From assembly GCA_016704565.1 (NCBI GenBank), contig JADIZV010000001.1, forward strand, positions 372,001-436,000: a stretch of 64,000 bases of DNA. The letters are read 5' to 3'. Below are positions 8,519 to 16,935 of the stretch, one piece after another (the first letter of the stretch is position 1; each line of letters opens with the position of its first letter). Origin of the DNA: Candidatus Phosphoribacter baldrii. GTDB taxonomy: Bacteria; Actinomycetota; Actinomycetes; Actinomycetales; Dermatophilaceae. The notes under the pieces were generated by a model that was given only the letters and a program-made list of their open reading frames with translations, was not told the DNA's origin and made no database searches. The position numbers and the translations under genes are program-made.

Positions 8519-9307
8519 TCACCGGACCAGCAGGGCGACGGCCGCCACGGCCGACCCGGCCAACGCCGCCCGCTCGAAGGTCACCTGGCTCAACCGCCGA
8601 ATCAACAGCACGCCCAACCCCGTCCCCACCAGCACGACCGGCACGAGCGCCGCCACCAGCCGCAGGCTCTCCGGGTGAAACAGCCCCAGCCCCGCCGAGA
8701 ACGGCACCTTCGACACGTTGACGATGAGGAAGAACCACGCGCTCGTCCCGATGAAGCGCAGCTTCTCGACCCGCATCGCTAACAGGTAGAGCGTCATCAC
8801 CGCGCCCGCCGCGTTCGCCGTCATCGTCGTGAACCCCGCCGCCACGCCCGCTGCGACCGCCACCAGCGGATGCTCCGCCCGGCCCACCGCGACGCCCACC
8901 TCAGCCCCCACCTCGGCCCGCGCTTCCGCCGCCTCCTCCGCAACACGCCTCGACCGCCACCGCTGCCAGACCTGCACGAGCACCATCGCCGCGATCAACC
9001 CGCCAATGGTCCGGCGCAACGCAAGATCCGACACCGCCCACATGAACACCGCGCCCAGCGCCACCCCCGGCAGCACGCTGGGCAGCAACCGCCGCAACAA
9101 CCCCCAGTCTGCCGACCGTCGATAGCGAGCCACCCCGACGACATCCCCGGTGATGAGCAGCAACAACACCGCGGCCGTCGACTCCTTCGCCGGCAGCACC
9201 GTCGCGAACACCGCCACCGCCATCGCCGCGAAACCACCGACCGACGTCTTCGAGATCCCGATGACCAGCGCGGCCAGCCCGACGAGCCCGAGCTCCCAGC
9301 CGGTCAC
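8519..9307 (-). CDS. TauE/SafE family sulfite exporter-like permease
   Basis: 262 residues, strongly hydrophobic with about eight TM segments. It opens with the family-typical GLAALVIGISKTSVGGFAAM and repeats the pattern in the second half (VAAGVAAGFTTMTANAAGAVM). TauE/SafE proteins move sulfur-containing or small organic anions; the direction and substrate here are unknown. The start GTG at 9307 overlaps the tadA stop (GTGA), so the two are cotranscribed. An Ala/Glu-rich cytoplasmic loop around residues 125-145 separates the halves. No functional link to tRNA editing is evident. Confidence 0.88.
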   Translation of the reverse strand: MTGWELGLVGLAALVIGISKTSVGGFAAMAVAVFATVLPAKESTAAVLLLLITGDVVGVARYRRSADWGLLRRLLPSVLPGVALGAVFMWAVSDLALRRTIGGLIAAMVLVQVWQRWRSRRVAEEAAEARAEVGAEVGVAVGRAEHPLVAVAAGVAAGFTTMTANAAGAVMTLYLLAMRVEKLRFIGTSAWFFLIVNVSKVPFSAGLGLFHPESLRLVAALVPVVLVGTGLGVLLIRRLSQVTFERAALAGSAVAAVALLVR

Positions 9308-9810
9308 CCGCGGCGCTCGCGGAAGAACTCCCGTAGCACGTCGCCGCACCCCGCCTCGTCCAGCGCCCCGATGACCTCGACCCAATGGTTGGCCCGGCTG
9401 TCTCGCACGAGGTCCCACACCGAGCCGCACGCCCCCGCCTTGGGGTCCCACGCCCCGATGACCAGGGTCCGCACCCGCGCCGCGACGATCGCGCCCGCGC
9501 ACATGACACACGGCTCCAACGTCACCACGAGCGTGCAGTCCGGCAACCGCCAGGCCCCCGTATGCCGTGCCGCCGCTCTCAGGGCCACGATCTCCGCGTG
9601 GGCGGTCGGGTCGCCAGACCCCTCCCGGGCGTTGGCCCCTTCCCCGATGACCTGTCCAGCAGCATCGACCACCACCGCCCCGACCGGCACCTCACCGACC
9701 CGACCCGCCGCTCGGGCGAGGTCGAGAGCGTGAGCCAGCCACGCGGCATACGGCGGATCGGGGACCGGACCGGACGAGGAGGTGACCGGCGACGGGGGTG
9801 TGGGGCTCAC
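9304..9810 (-). CDS. tadA: tRNA-specific adenosine deaminase TadA
   Basis: Zinc-dependent deaminase that converts wobble adenosine to inosine in tRNA-Arg(ACG). The zinc site is visible as HAE (in TAHAEIVALR) and PCVMC (in TLEPCVMCAGAI). About 168 residues from GTG 9810, normal for the family after a short Pro-rich N-terminus. The start is uncertain: ATG 9828 is also in frame but would overlap the upp start on the opposite strand, and no clear ribosome site precedes either. It is divergent from upp with essentially no intergenic space, so the promoters must overlap coding ends. Confidence 0.93.
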   Translation of the reverse strand: MSPTPPSPVTSSSGPVPDPPYAAWLAHALDLARAAGRVGEVPVGAVVVDAAGQVIGEGANAREGSGDPTAHAEIVALRAAARHTGAWRLPDCTLVVTLEPCVMCAGAIVAARVRTLVIGAWDPKAGACGSVWDLVRDSRANHWVEVIGALDEAGCGDVLREFFRERRG

Positions 9811-9826
9811 GCGGTAAGTTTCGCCC

Positions 9827-10465
9827 ATGCGCGTCCATGTCGCCGACCACCAGCTCATCTCGCACAAGCTCACCTACCTGCGCGACAAGCGCACCGACAG
9901 CCCGACCTTCCGGCGGCTGGCCGAGGAGCTCGTCACGCTGCTCGCCTACGAGGCGACGCGCGACGTGCGGGTCGAGCCGTTCGCTATCGAGACCCCGGTC
10001 GCGCCGACGACCGGGATCAAGCTCGCCAACCCCAAGCCGCTCGTCGTGCCGATCTTGCGGGCGGGCCTGGGGATGCTCGAAGGGATGATGCGGCTGCTGC
10101 CGTCGGCCGAGGTGGGGTTCCTGGGGATGATGCGCAACGAGGAGACCCTCGAGGCGATCACCTATGCCAACCGGCTGCCCGATGACCTGCGCGGACGGCA
10201 GTGCTACGTCCTGGACCCGATGCTCGCGACGGGCGGAACGCTCATCGACGCGATCCGCTACCTCGTCGATCGTGGGGCCGACGACATCACGGCGATCACG
10301 CTCATCTCCTCACCGGAGGGGATCCTGCACGTCGAGCGGTCGCTGGCCGACCTGGCCGTGCCGGTCGCGCTCGTCACCGGCGCCGTGGACGAGCGGCTCA
10401 ACGACAAGGGCTACATCGTGCCCGGCCTGGGTGACGCGGGCGACCGCCTCTACGGCGTCGTCTGA
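9827..10465 (+). CDS. upp: Uracil phosphoribosyltransferase
   Basis: Salvage enzyme converting uracil plus PRPP to UMP. 212 residues, full length. The PRPP-binding loop DPMLATGGT is at residues 130-138, with the upstream conserved VPILRAGLGMLEGM (about 74-87) and the C-terminal PGLGDAGDRLYG. It is a housekeeping gene and forms the left border of the unusual cluster that starts 82 bases further on. Confidence 0.97.
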   Translation: MRVHVADHQLISHKLTYLRDKRTDSPTFRRLAEELVTLLAYEATRDVRVEPFAIETPVAPTTGIKLANPKPLVVPILRAGLGMLEGMMRLLPSAEVGFLGMMRNEETLEAITYANRLPDDLRGRQCYVLDPMLATGGTLIDAIRYLVDRGADDITAITLISSPEGILHVERSLADLAVPVALVTGAVDERLNDKGYIVPGLGDAGDRLYGVV

Positions 10466-10546
10466 GATCCCCGGACCGGAGAAGCGGGCGATTTCGCTAG
10501 ACTGGGCGTTGATGCACCTTAATCAGTAACGACAGGGGAGTTCGAC

Positions 10547-10807
10547 GTGTCTCAGTTGCAGCAGCTCAAGCAAACAGTCAACAGTCTCGCCGAATCCGCT
10601 AAGCGCACCGGCCAGAGCCTTGCCGCATACGACCAGCAGCTCAAGCGCTACAACGACTCGGTCCGTGGAGCAATCGCGGGGAGCACCCAGCGCAAGGACC
10701 AAGAAATCATGAACGCCATCGGTGAAGCGCAGAAGCAGGTGAAATCGGCCACCGCGGCACTGCAGAACGCCGCCCGAATCGCCCAACAGTACAGCGCGAG
10801 CCTCTGA
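10547..10807 (+). CDS. Small helical-hairpin protein (WXG100-sized), first gene of small-protein operon
   Basis: An 86-residue protein, polar and almost entirely predicted helix, with a break at GAIAGST (about residues 42-48) that suggests a two-helix hairpin. Size, architecture and lack of signal peptide resemble WXG100/ESX secretion substrates, but the W-x-G motif is absent and Trp is missing altogether. The start GTG follows GGGGAG at 7 bases. It heads a tight four-gene set (10547-12076) facing the ATPase operon. I do not recognise the family; the ESX-like reading is inference from shape and from the EccC-type ATPase nearby. It could equally be a small coiled-coil adaptor. Confidence 0.8.
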   Translation: MSQLQQLKQTVNSLAESAKRTGQSLAAYDQQLKRYNDSVRGAIAGSTQRKDQEIMNAIGEAQKQVKSATAALQNAARIAQQYSASL

Positions 10808-10810
10808 TCC

Positions 10811-11113
10811 ATGTCCGAGAGCGAGGCCTATCACGCGATCGCCATTGAGGCGCGTCGACGGGCCGAGGTAGTTCGAGCCGAAGCCACCCATTTGCGCACA
10901 ATGTCCGCGCGGGTCACGCGCATTCTCGGTGGCACCGCAACCCGAGCGGATACGGCGATGATCGCCCGCCTCGACGCCGCGGCCCACGGCTACCACGCCA
11001 CCGCGGCAGCACTCGGCCACGCTGCTGTCGCGGCGGCACGGGCTGCGTCCGAAGCCGAGGCGAAGGAGAGACAGGCCCGTGGAACAGGCACCGCCGCGGC
11101 TGGCCGACGATGA
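10811..11113 (+). CDS. Small Ala-rich helical protein, possible partner of the preceding one
   Basis: 100 residues, almost all helix, with a central break at LGGTATRAD (about residues 39-47) and a Gly/Arg-rich C-terminal tail. The helix-turn-helix-like hairpin layout repeats that of the preceding 86-residue protein, so the two may pair as ESX proteins do. It starts 3 bases after the previous stop, without a strong ribosome site of its own (translational coupling), and its end overlaps the next start as ATGA. No family recognised; no signal peptide, metal site or enzyme motif. Confidence 0.78.
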   Translation: MSESEAYHAIAIEARRRAEVVRAEATHLRTMSARVTRILGGTATRADTAMIARLDAAAHGYHATAAALGHAAVAAARAASEAEAKERQARGTGTAAAGRR

Positions 11114-11694
11114 CGAGCAAAGTGGAGGCTGTCGCCGAGGCCGTCCGCGCCCTCGGAAACAGCAGCAACCCCGCCCGACAGAGCATCGCCACGGTGGCAT
11201 CGGACGTCGGCAAGCTCGCCCAGCGCGCCCCCAAAGGCTCCACCCCGTCTGCGCGGGCGGTGCTTGAGGCCCTCAACGCGGCCGAGAAGGCCGCCCGCCG
11301 TGCGTACGGGGAGCTCTCCGAGTTCGCGGCATCAGCGGACCAGTTCGCAGACCGACTCGCAGGAGGGGGCTCGGGGTCCGGAGGAGGTCATGGCACAGGC
11401 AACGGCTCCGGCCGCAGGAAGCCCTCGGCTGCCGACATAGCCGCTGCCCGAAAGTCAGTCGCCTTGGCCGCGGCAAAGGCGGTCGGCGTGACTGTGGCTA
11501 AGGAGTTGTTGCCCGACCTCATCGGCAAGCTCGTTGGAGGTCCCGTGGGAGGAGTCCTGGACGACGACGTATTCACCGGCGACACGGTCAAGGGCATCGC
11601 AGAACAGCTTGCTAACCCTGTCCTGAGTGCCGATGTCCGCCAACGGGTCACGTCCGCGGTGAGCGCAGTGAGGAGGCTGTTTGATGGACACTGA
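11110..11694 (+). CDS. Two-domain helical protein with Gly/Ser linker, unknown function
   Basis: 194 residues. Residues 1 to about 83 form a helical region similar in style to the two smaller upstream proteins. A flexible linker of Gly, Ser and His spans about 85-100, and a second helical domain about 105-194 contains a moderately hydrophobic stretch (VGVTVAKELLPDLIGKLVGGPVGGVL). A hairpin N-terminus plus linker plus C-terminal module is the layout of larger type VII secretion substrates, but no toxin or enzyme motif is visible. ATG 11110 overlaps the previous stop. The next gene begins inside its 3' end. Confidence 0.78.
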   Translation: MTSKVEAVAEAVRALGNSSNPARQSIATVASDVGKLAQRAPKGSTPSARAVLEALNAAEKAARRAYGELSEFAASADQFADRLAGGGSGSGGGHGTGNGSGRRKPSAADIAAARKSVALAAAKAVGVTVAKELLPDLIGKLVGGPVGGVLDDDVFTGDTVKGIAEQLANPVLSADVRQRVTSAVSAVRRLFDGH

Positions 11695-12076
11695 GCCGAC
11701 GGGCCCCGGTTTACCCGACCCCGGGCCGTCAGACCCCGCGCCTCTGGACGACCTGGACCGAGAGATTCTTGCAGCCTCGGCCACCCTCACCACGGGCTCG
11801 GCCGCCGATGCCGGGGAAGCCATTCTCGGGTTACTCCGCCATCCTGCCGAGGTCCTCATCGCCGCCCTGTGGGCCCACGTGCTGGTGAACTCGGACGACG
11901 GTCTGACTCCGTCCTACGAAGAGCGGCTACGTCACGCCGGCGCAGCGGCCCCGATAGCGATGATCGTCCAGGCGGTGCACGCCAACGACCTGCAGGCGCT
12001 ACGCCGCCTCAGCGGCGACACCTACGAAGGGCTGGTCACACATCTCCTGGGCTCCGTGCACGCACTCACCGCGTGA
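11684..12076 (+). CDS. Small acidic protein, last gene of the small-protein operon
   Basis: 130 residues. A Pro/Asp-rich disordered N-terminus (about 1-25) precedes a helical acidic domain without membrane segments. ATG 11684 is preferred: GGAGG at 11672-11676 is 7 bases upstream, whereas the TTG at 11681 is only 4 away. It overlaps the previous gene by 11 bases. No family recognised. In the context of small putative secreted proteins, a chaperone-like role in the cytoplasm (compare EspG or EsaG-type partners) is possible but unsupported by any motif. Transcription ends at an octamer hairpin just downstream. Confidence 0.75.
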   Translation: MDTEPTGPGLPDPGPSDPAPLDDLDREILAASATLTTGSAADAGEAILGLLRHPAEVLIAALWAHVLVNSDDGLTPSYEERLRHAGAAAPIAMIVQAVHANDLQALRRLSGDTYEGLVTHLLGSVHALTA

Positions 12077-12096
12077 TCTGGTATGCCGCGCGCCCG

Positions 12097-12137
12097 CCGG
12101 TATGCCGCGCGCCCGCCGCATGCACGCGGCATACCGG
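12097..12137. terminator. Octamer-based hairpin between convergent operons
   Basis: 13-bp perfect inverted repeat CCGGTATGCCGCG / CGCGGCATACCGG around a 15-base loop, built from two inverted GTATGCCG copies. A third direct copy with the same flank lies at 12081. It sits exactly between the convergent ends of the small-protein operon (12076) and the AAA+ gene (12147), so it can terminate both. Confidence 0.7.
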
Positions 12138-12146
12138 CCCGGCGCC

Positions 12147-13697
12147 TTAGAAGATGACGATCCGGCGGCCCGACGCGCCCGGCGCCGACCCCCCATCGCG
12201 GGGCTCCCCTGCAGGGACACACCGGGACAGCCCCCACGCCCGAATCGCCGCCACGTCCTCGGAGTTGGTCTGGCTGTAAGGCACGACCGTAGCGAAGTGG
12301 TTCTTGACCGTCAGGTCAGTGGGCAGCGCCCCGGCGGCGTCGGTGAGCTGATGCACAGCGATGTCGTGAATGACCGCATCGATGTCCGAACCGGAGAACC
12401 CTTCCGACGCCTGGACGAGTTCCTCGCACAGGTCGGGGGCGAGATCGTAGGACAGGTATTTCGAGAAGTAGAGACGGATAATCTCCTCGCGGTCGCCAGC
12501 GTCCGGAAGGTCGACGAAGAACATCTCGTCGAAGCGGCCTTTCCGAAGCAGCTCCGGAGGAAGTGAGGTCACTTCGTTGGCCGTCGCCACCATGAACACC
12601 TTCGACGAGGATTCCTGCAGCCAATACAGGAACTGCCCGACCAGTCGTCGCGAGGTGCCGCTGTCGCCGGGGCCGCTCGCCAACGCCTTCTCGATCTCAT
12701 CGATCCACAGAACGCACGGCGCCACCCGGTCAGCGGTCTCCAACGCCTCCCGAAGCTGGGATTCCGATTGCCCGACGTACATGCCCAAGATTCCGGCCAT
12801 GTCAAGGCGGTAGAGCGGCAATTGCCATTGAGCGGCGATGGCCTTCGCTGACAACGACTTGCCACATCCGGGAACTCCCACCAGCAGCACCCCCTTGGGC
12901 GGGTGAAGGGTGGTCTGGGAGAGGTCTGACTTCATGAGACGCTCGCGCTGCACCAACCAGCGCTTGAGGTTCTTCAGCCCCCCCACCTTGTAGTTCTCCC
13001 GCAACGTGATCCGTTCGATTCCACTGAGATCGCCGAAGATTCGGTCCTTGAACTGCGACAGTTCGACGATGTCGTCAACGAGCAGCCGTCCCTTGGCCAG
13101 CATCGTGGCCAGGACGTTGATCGCTTCCATCTCGGTGATGCCCGACAGGATCTCGGCGGCCCGCCTGATGTGCTCGTACTGCCACTCGATTGGAACGACG
13201 ACTCCCCGGTGATCGTCGACCATCCCGTTGAGGGCGTCGAAGAGTTCGTCCGTGGTGGGCAGGTCGAGGGTGGCGCTCATACCGAGACGCGCCAGGCCCG
13301 TCCAGACCGGCTTCTGAACGACCAGGATGATCGAGCCTTGGCGCCCTTCAGCAAGTCGAACCATCTCGGCGAAGTGTCGTGAGGTGGAGCTTTCCTGATC
13401 GAGGTCCTCGACGTCGGTGAAGACGAAGTTGACGTTGGTGCGGCTCTTGAAGGTCGTTCTGGCCTGTTCCAGGGCACCGGTGAGCGAGAAGTCGTCCGAC
13501 ACCGGCTGGCCGGTCAGCAAGTCCTTGAGCCCCTCGGTTCTCGAATGTTCGTAGAACGCCATCGCTCGCAAGGAGGCCGCACACGAACCGAGCAGGCCGC
13601 GCACACGGTTTGGTTCGATGGAGCGAATGACGATGAGGGGGACGCGGGCGCTCAGGTACCGGTGAACGATGTTCTGGGTTTCGCCGAGGTCGGGCAT
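12147..13697 (-). CDS. Ycf46-like AAA+ ATPase, last gene of the ATPase operon
   Basis: 516 residues. The N-terminal half (about 1-250) is the non-catalytic region of Ycf46-type proteins, with a degenerate P-loop-like fold (NVNFVFTDVEDLD, SIILVVQKP). The C-terminal half is a complete AAA+ module: Walker A GVPGCGKS at about 274-281, Walker B VLWIDEIEKA at 329-338, sensor ATAN near 371, arginine-finger region RKGRFDE near 385. The C-terminal SEDVAAIRAWG matches the end of Ycf46 proteins. No protease motif (HExxH) follows, so it is a remodelling ATPase and not FtsH. It closes an eight-gene operon with an EccC-like ATPase; its client is presumably a component encoded there. Confidence 0.9.
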   Translation of the reverse strand: MPDLGETQNIVHRYLSARVPLIVIRSIEPNRVRGLLGSCAASLRAMAFYEHSRTEGLKDLLTGQPVSDDFSLTGALEQARTTFKSRTNVNFVFTDVEDLDQESSTSRHFAEMVRLAEGRQGSIILVVQKPVWTGLARLGMSATLDLPTTDELFDALNGMVDDHRGVVVPIEWQYEHIRRAAEILSGITEMEAINVLATMLAKGRLLVDDIVELSQFKDRIFGDLSGIERITLRENYKVGGLKNLKRWLVQRERLMKSDLSQTTLHPPKGVLLVGVPGCGKSLSAKAIAAQWQLPLYRLDMAGILGMYVGQSESQLREALETADRVAPCVLWIDEIEKALASGPGDSGTSRRLVGQFLYWLQESSSKVFMVATANEVTSLPPELLRKGRFDEMFFVDLPDAGDREEIIRLYFSKYLSYDLAPDLCEELVQASEGFSGSDIDAVIHDIAVHQLTDAAGALPTDLTVKNHFATVVPYSQTNSEDVAAIRAWGLSRCVPAGEPRDGGSAPGASGRRIVIF

Positions 13698-13722
13698 GGG
13701 TGCTCCAGTCGTAGATGTGGTG

Positions 13723-14364
13723 CTACTGCGGACGAATGACTCGATGGGCCCAGCGCTTCGCCTGCACCGGCGGGCTGCCCGGAGGGCCCGCCGACGTGCC
13801 CCCGGGACTGTCAGCCGTCCCTCCGGTCAACGGCAGGGGGCCCGTGCTCGGGACGGAGCCGTCGAAAGCAACGCCATAGTCGAGAACCTTGAGGAAGGAG
13901 TTCTCCCTCACCACGGTCAGCAGCGACTCGCGCTCCTTGGCGTCCAGGCGGCTCGTCGCCGTGCTCTTGCGGACGTTGTCCTCAAGCTCACGCTGGTAGC
14001 GCTGGACCGAGCTGACCAGGTCCTTCTCCAGAATGTCCCGGATAGCCGGGGGCAGGGCCGGGTGCCGAGCCAGTTGCACGCGCCGGGCCAGCACCGCGCG
14101 CAACTGGATCAGCTCGCGGGCCAGGACGAAGGGCGTGTCCGACGTCGACCAGGCGCGATCCAGCCCCTGGACCCAACGCTTCGAAACCGCGTCCAGCGCG
14201 GCATTCAAGTAGCCGAAGAACGCGCGATACGTCTCTGGCGTGAACGTGTCGTCGGCCAGCTGGGGCAGGTGGTTGAGTGGGGTGCTCTGGTCCTCCGCCC
14301 AGGCACGCAGTGTTCGGACCCACGTCTCGTATGCCGTGTTGCCGACGGGTGGGCTCGTGGTCAC
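13723..14364 (-). CDS. Helical protein of unknown function in the ATPase operon
   Basis: 213 residues from a GTG that overlaps the upstream stop (GTGA). Residues 1 to about 165 are rich in predicted helix with regularly spaced Leu, Arg and Glu (ARELIQLRAVLARRVQLAR). About 170-205 is a low-complexity Gly/Pro/Ser tail, and the basic end KRWAHRVIRPQ follows. There is no TM segment, signal peptide or catalytic motif. It lies immediately before the AAA+ gene, 25 bases away, so it may be a substrate or adaptor of that ATPase. I do not recognise the family. Confidence 0.75.
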   Translation of the reverse strand: MTTSPPVGNTAYETWVRTLRAWAEDQSTPLNHLPQLADDTFTPETYRAFFGYLNAALDAVSKRWVQGLDRAWSTSDTPFVLARELIQLRAVLARRVQLARHPALPPAIRDILEKDLVSSVQRYQRELEDNVRKSTATSRLDAKERESLLTVVRENSFLKVLDYGVAFDGSVPSTGPLPLTGGTADSPGGTSAGPPGSPPVQAKRWAHRVIRPQ

Positions 14365-14642
14365 GACCCGGGCCGACGCACGAGCAACTCGCCTGGTGGC
14401 AGGGGCTCCCAGGTCGGCAGGTCACCAGCGATCTTGCGCGAGCGGGAGTTGAGCGGCCGAGCGTCCTTGCGCCCCATGAACAGCTGCCGAGCCACGATGA
14501 CTTCGTCCTGGGACGACTGGCTCACCGGTTTTGGGATGAACATGCCCGAGCTGCGTCGGCGGACGATGACCGGGGTCGGCTCGCTGTCCGTTGGCGTGGG
14601 AACCCCGGTTGTAGGGGTCTCGGAGGTGGGCTGGGTGCTCAT
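14361..14642 (-). CDS. Short disordered Ser/Thr/Pro-rich protein in the ATPase operon
   Basis: 93 residues from ATG 14642, which overlaps the upstream stop (ATGA). The first 35 residues are Thr/Pro/Ser/Glu-rich and probably disordered, followed by a basic patch VIVRRRSSGMF and a C-terminal half with conserved-looking Trp and Pro (LPTWEPLPPGELLVRRP). The RRRSS motif looks like a possible serine/threonine kinase target, which is speculation. No TM segment. Both overlaps with neighbours argue that it is a genuine, cotranslated component, perhaps a flexible linker or scaffold. Confidence 0.7.
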   Translation of the reverse strand: MSTQPTSETPTTGVPTPTDSEPTPVIVRRRSSGMFIPKPVSQSSQDEVIVARQLFMGRKDARPLNSRSRKIAGDLPTWEPLPPGELLVRRPGS

Positions 14643-16390
14643 GCGACGGACTCCTTCTGGTGCGAGCGGGTGGGCCATGCGTCGACCAGGGCAAGCAGGT
14701 CCGCTTCCTGTCGATCCAGGTCTTCATAGACAAGCTCGGCGTCGACGAACTGTGCCGTGGCGTCGCGGTACATGGAGATGGACCGTTCGATGGCGGGCTC
14801 CTTGGCAGCCTCAACGGCAGCAATGGCAGCCAACGACTTCTTCTTGGCCTGCTCGCCGAGCAAGTAGATGATGCCGGCGGCGCCGGCGAGAACCACGAAT
14901 CCGATGATGATGGGTTTGATGAAGAAGGACACCAGAGTCACGACGGCGGCGATGATCCCGGGCTTGGTGTACCACCCGTTGGAGAACCGAAGCTTGTCAA
15001 CGATCTGGTCGAAGGTGCCCTCCCACACCGTCCGCAGGCGGGTCATCGCCTGCTCCTCTGGCACCGACGTGCTGATCCGCCAACCCGGGAAGTTGTAGGT
15101 GCTCGCGTAGTTGCTGTGTCCCGGGCCGAGCTCGATGTCGACGGCAGACACATGCGCTCCCCGGTATGCCGTGCAGTACCGGCCGACCGCCGTTCGCAGG
15201 TCGTCGTAGCCAACACCCACGGCGATCCGCTGGGTTTGTACGCTCACTCCGATGAGCTCGGGAGTGATCGCAGCGGTGGTCTGGAGGGAGACGACGTCAT
15301 CCGTGTGCTCAAGGGCTTTGAGCAGGACGTCTGCCTTGGCCTGTGCCCGGGCTTGGTCGCCGCGTTCGTCGATGATGGCCTCGTGGTAGGTGACCTCGCG
15401 GCGCAGCGGTAGCTCTTCTTCGTCGTACTCCGTTACCAGAGTGTCGAGAATGTCGTCCAACAGGTCCTCGATCACCTGCGGGAGCGCGGCATCGTGGTTG
15501 CGCACCGCGGCATACCGGTCGATCATCTCGGGTAGGGCTGAGGCGGACTCCAACTGAGACTTGACCGCATTCCATTGGGGCGACAAGGCGGCGAGAGCCT
15601 GGTACTTGCTCGGGTCCAACTGTTGCGACCTGGCTCGGATCTCTTTGACCCACGATCCGATCTGCGCCTCGACGATCTCGTCCCGGTTGCGCAACTCGGT
15701 GCACCACTGGGTCATCCGGTCGCTAAGCATCGCCTGCCCCTGGGCGCCGAATGCGTCGTAGGACGTCGCCTCGAGGATGACCGCGAACTCGCGCGTCAGC
15801 GCGGACGGGTCCAGGGAGGTGAGGTAGTGCCGCAGCCAGCGAACGGAGGCTTCGACGCGGCCCTGCCGACGCATCACCAAGGCGAAGAACAGGCTGGTCT
15901 TGTTCTTATCCCGAGAGAAGGCCTCCCCCACCGACTTCTCGGCGATGTCCTGGTTGTCGCGCGACCAGGCAGCGAGCGCGACGAGGGCCGGGGCCAGCCA
16001 GTACCGCGGCGTCTGGATCATCAGCTCCTCGCTGACCGACCGCACCACATCGTTGGAGACGTTGCCCACGTCGAAGGCCTGCAGCATGCCCGTCGACGTC
16101 CGCCGGACCAGCTCGTAGTGACCGAACTGTCGATCGAGTTCAGCCTTGAGGTTGACGACCTTGGTCTCGGACTGCTGGACGAGGGCGACCTTCGCAGACT
16201 CGTCGACGAACGCCTGGAACTCCCGGCGCAACGCCTGCAGCTGGTCTGTGGTGAGGCGTAGGTCTGACCGAACCTGCCCCACTTCACCGCTCACGACGGA
16301 GATTTGGCTCTCCAACGCACGTTGCGCATCGAGGACCGCGGAGGCGATCCTTCGATGATCAGACGAGGCGAGAGTGACGCTTTGACTCAC
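14639..16390 (-). CDS. Large coiled-coil membrane protein of the ATPase operon
   Basis: 583 residues from GTG 16390, with AAAGGAG upstream. Residues about 10-85 are a predicted coiled coil; about 110-440 form a helical soluble region with a mixed alpha/beta segment (VSVQTQRIAVGVGYDDLRTAV). Two adjacent TM helices lie near residues 488-525 (GIIAAVVTLVSFFI and IIIGFVVLAGAAGIIYLL), followed by a C-terminal coiled coil. There is no signal peptide, so most of the protein is probably cytoplasmic, anchored by a hairpin. It may be the membrane base that receives the EccC-like or AAA+ ATPase. Family not recognised; no enzyme motif seen. Confidence 0.8.
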   Translation of the reverse strand: MSQSVTLASSDHRRIASAVLDAQRALESQISVVSGEVGQVRSDLRLTTDQLQALRREFQAFVDESAKVALVQQSETKVVNLKAELDRQFGHYELVRRTSTGMLQAFDVGNVSNDVVRSVSEELMIQTPRYWLAPALVALAAWSRDNQDIAEKSVGEAFSRDKNKTSLFFALVMRRQGRVEASVRWLRHYLTSLDPSALTREFAVILEATSYDAFGAQGQAMLSDRMTQWCTELRNRDEIVEAQIGSWVKEIRARSQQLDPSKYQALAALSPQWNAVKSQLESASALPEMIDRYAAVRNHDAALPQVIEDLLDDILDTLVTEYDEEELPLRREVTYHEAIIDERGDQARAQAKADVLLKALEHTDDVVSLQTTAAITPELIGVSVQTQRIAVGVGYDDLRTAVGRYCTAYRGAHVSAVDIELGPGHSNYASTYNFPGWRISTSVPEEQAMTRLRTVWEGTFDQIVDKLRFSNGWYTKPGIIAAVVTLVSFFIKPIIIGFVVLAGAAGIIYLLGEQAKKKSLAAIAAVEAAKEPAIERSISMYRDATAQFVDAELVYEDLDRQEADLLALVDAWPTRSHQKESVA

Positions 16391-16421
16391 TGGGTCTCCT
16401 TTGTTGGACTATCCATCGTCG

Positions 16422-16934
16422 CTAGACAGCGCTCGTACCGTCATGACGAACAGGGATGATCGCCCCGTCCGCGTAGATCTCGATGAAGGCGTAGGAATCG
16501 GATCGGGCCAGCGGGCGGGCGACCGCGAACGGTGGGGGCGGGTCCTCGTCGTGGCGGTAGTGATGCAGGATCGCCAACGAGAGCGCCATGCGATGGTCGA
16601 CGTAGGGATGCCCCAGGAAACACCGACCGAACAACCCGAGCAGCTCGCCGCCGCCACGCTCCTCGTACATGGCTCGGATCGAGTCGACAAGGGCCGCCAG
16701 GACTGCGGGGTCGGTCGTCGTGTCGATCCGTTGGATCGCGTCGAGAAGGTCACGCGAACGCACTTTGCGCCGGTTCTTCGCGGTGTATGCCGTCGTCTGG
16801 GGGCCAGCCTCGGCGTCCCGTGCGGTGATGGTGGCCCTGAGACTGTCCGGACTCAGGCGATTGCCCAGAACCTGGCCCGCGGTGAGTTCCCGTTCGCGGG
16901 AACGGTGCTGGTTGGAGCGGGGGGTCAGGTCCAT
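16422..16934 (-). CDS. Unknown soluble protein of the ATPase operon
   Basis: 170 residues. A basic, probably disordered N-terminus (about 1-55) is followed by a compact domain with a His-rich patch (GHPYVDHRMALSLAILHHYRHDED, about 110-133) and a beta-like C-terminus (SYAFIEIYADGAIIPVRH). The histidines and acidic residues could bind a metal, but the pattern matches no motif I know. It lies 1 base after the preceding gene and 31 bases before the next, firmly inside the operon. Not recognised. Confidence 0.75.
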   Translation of the reverse strand: MDLTPRSNQHRSRERELTAGQVLGNRLSPDSLRATITARDAEAGPQTTAYTAKNRRKVRSRDLLDAIQRIDTTTDPAVLAALVDSIRAMYEERGGGELLGLFGRCFLGHPYVDHRMALSLAILHHYRHDEDPPPPFAVARPLARSDSYAFIEIYADGAIIPVRHDGTSAV

Positions 16935-16935
16935 G

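Noticed and set aside
12147..13697. FtsH protease
   Set aside because: The AAA+ module resembles FtsH, but there is no HExxH protease domain and no N-terminal TM helix; N- and C-terminal regions fit Ycf46.
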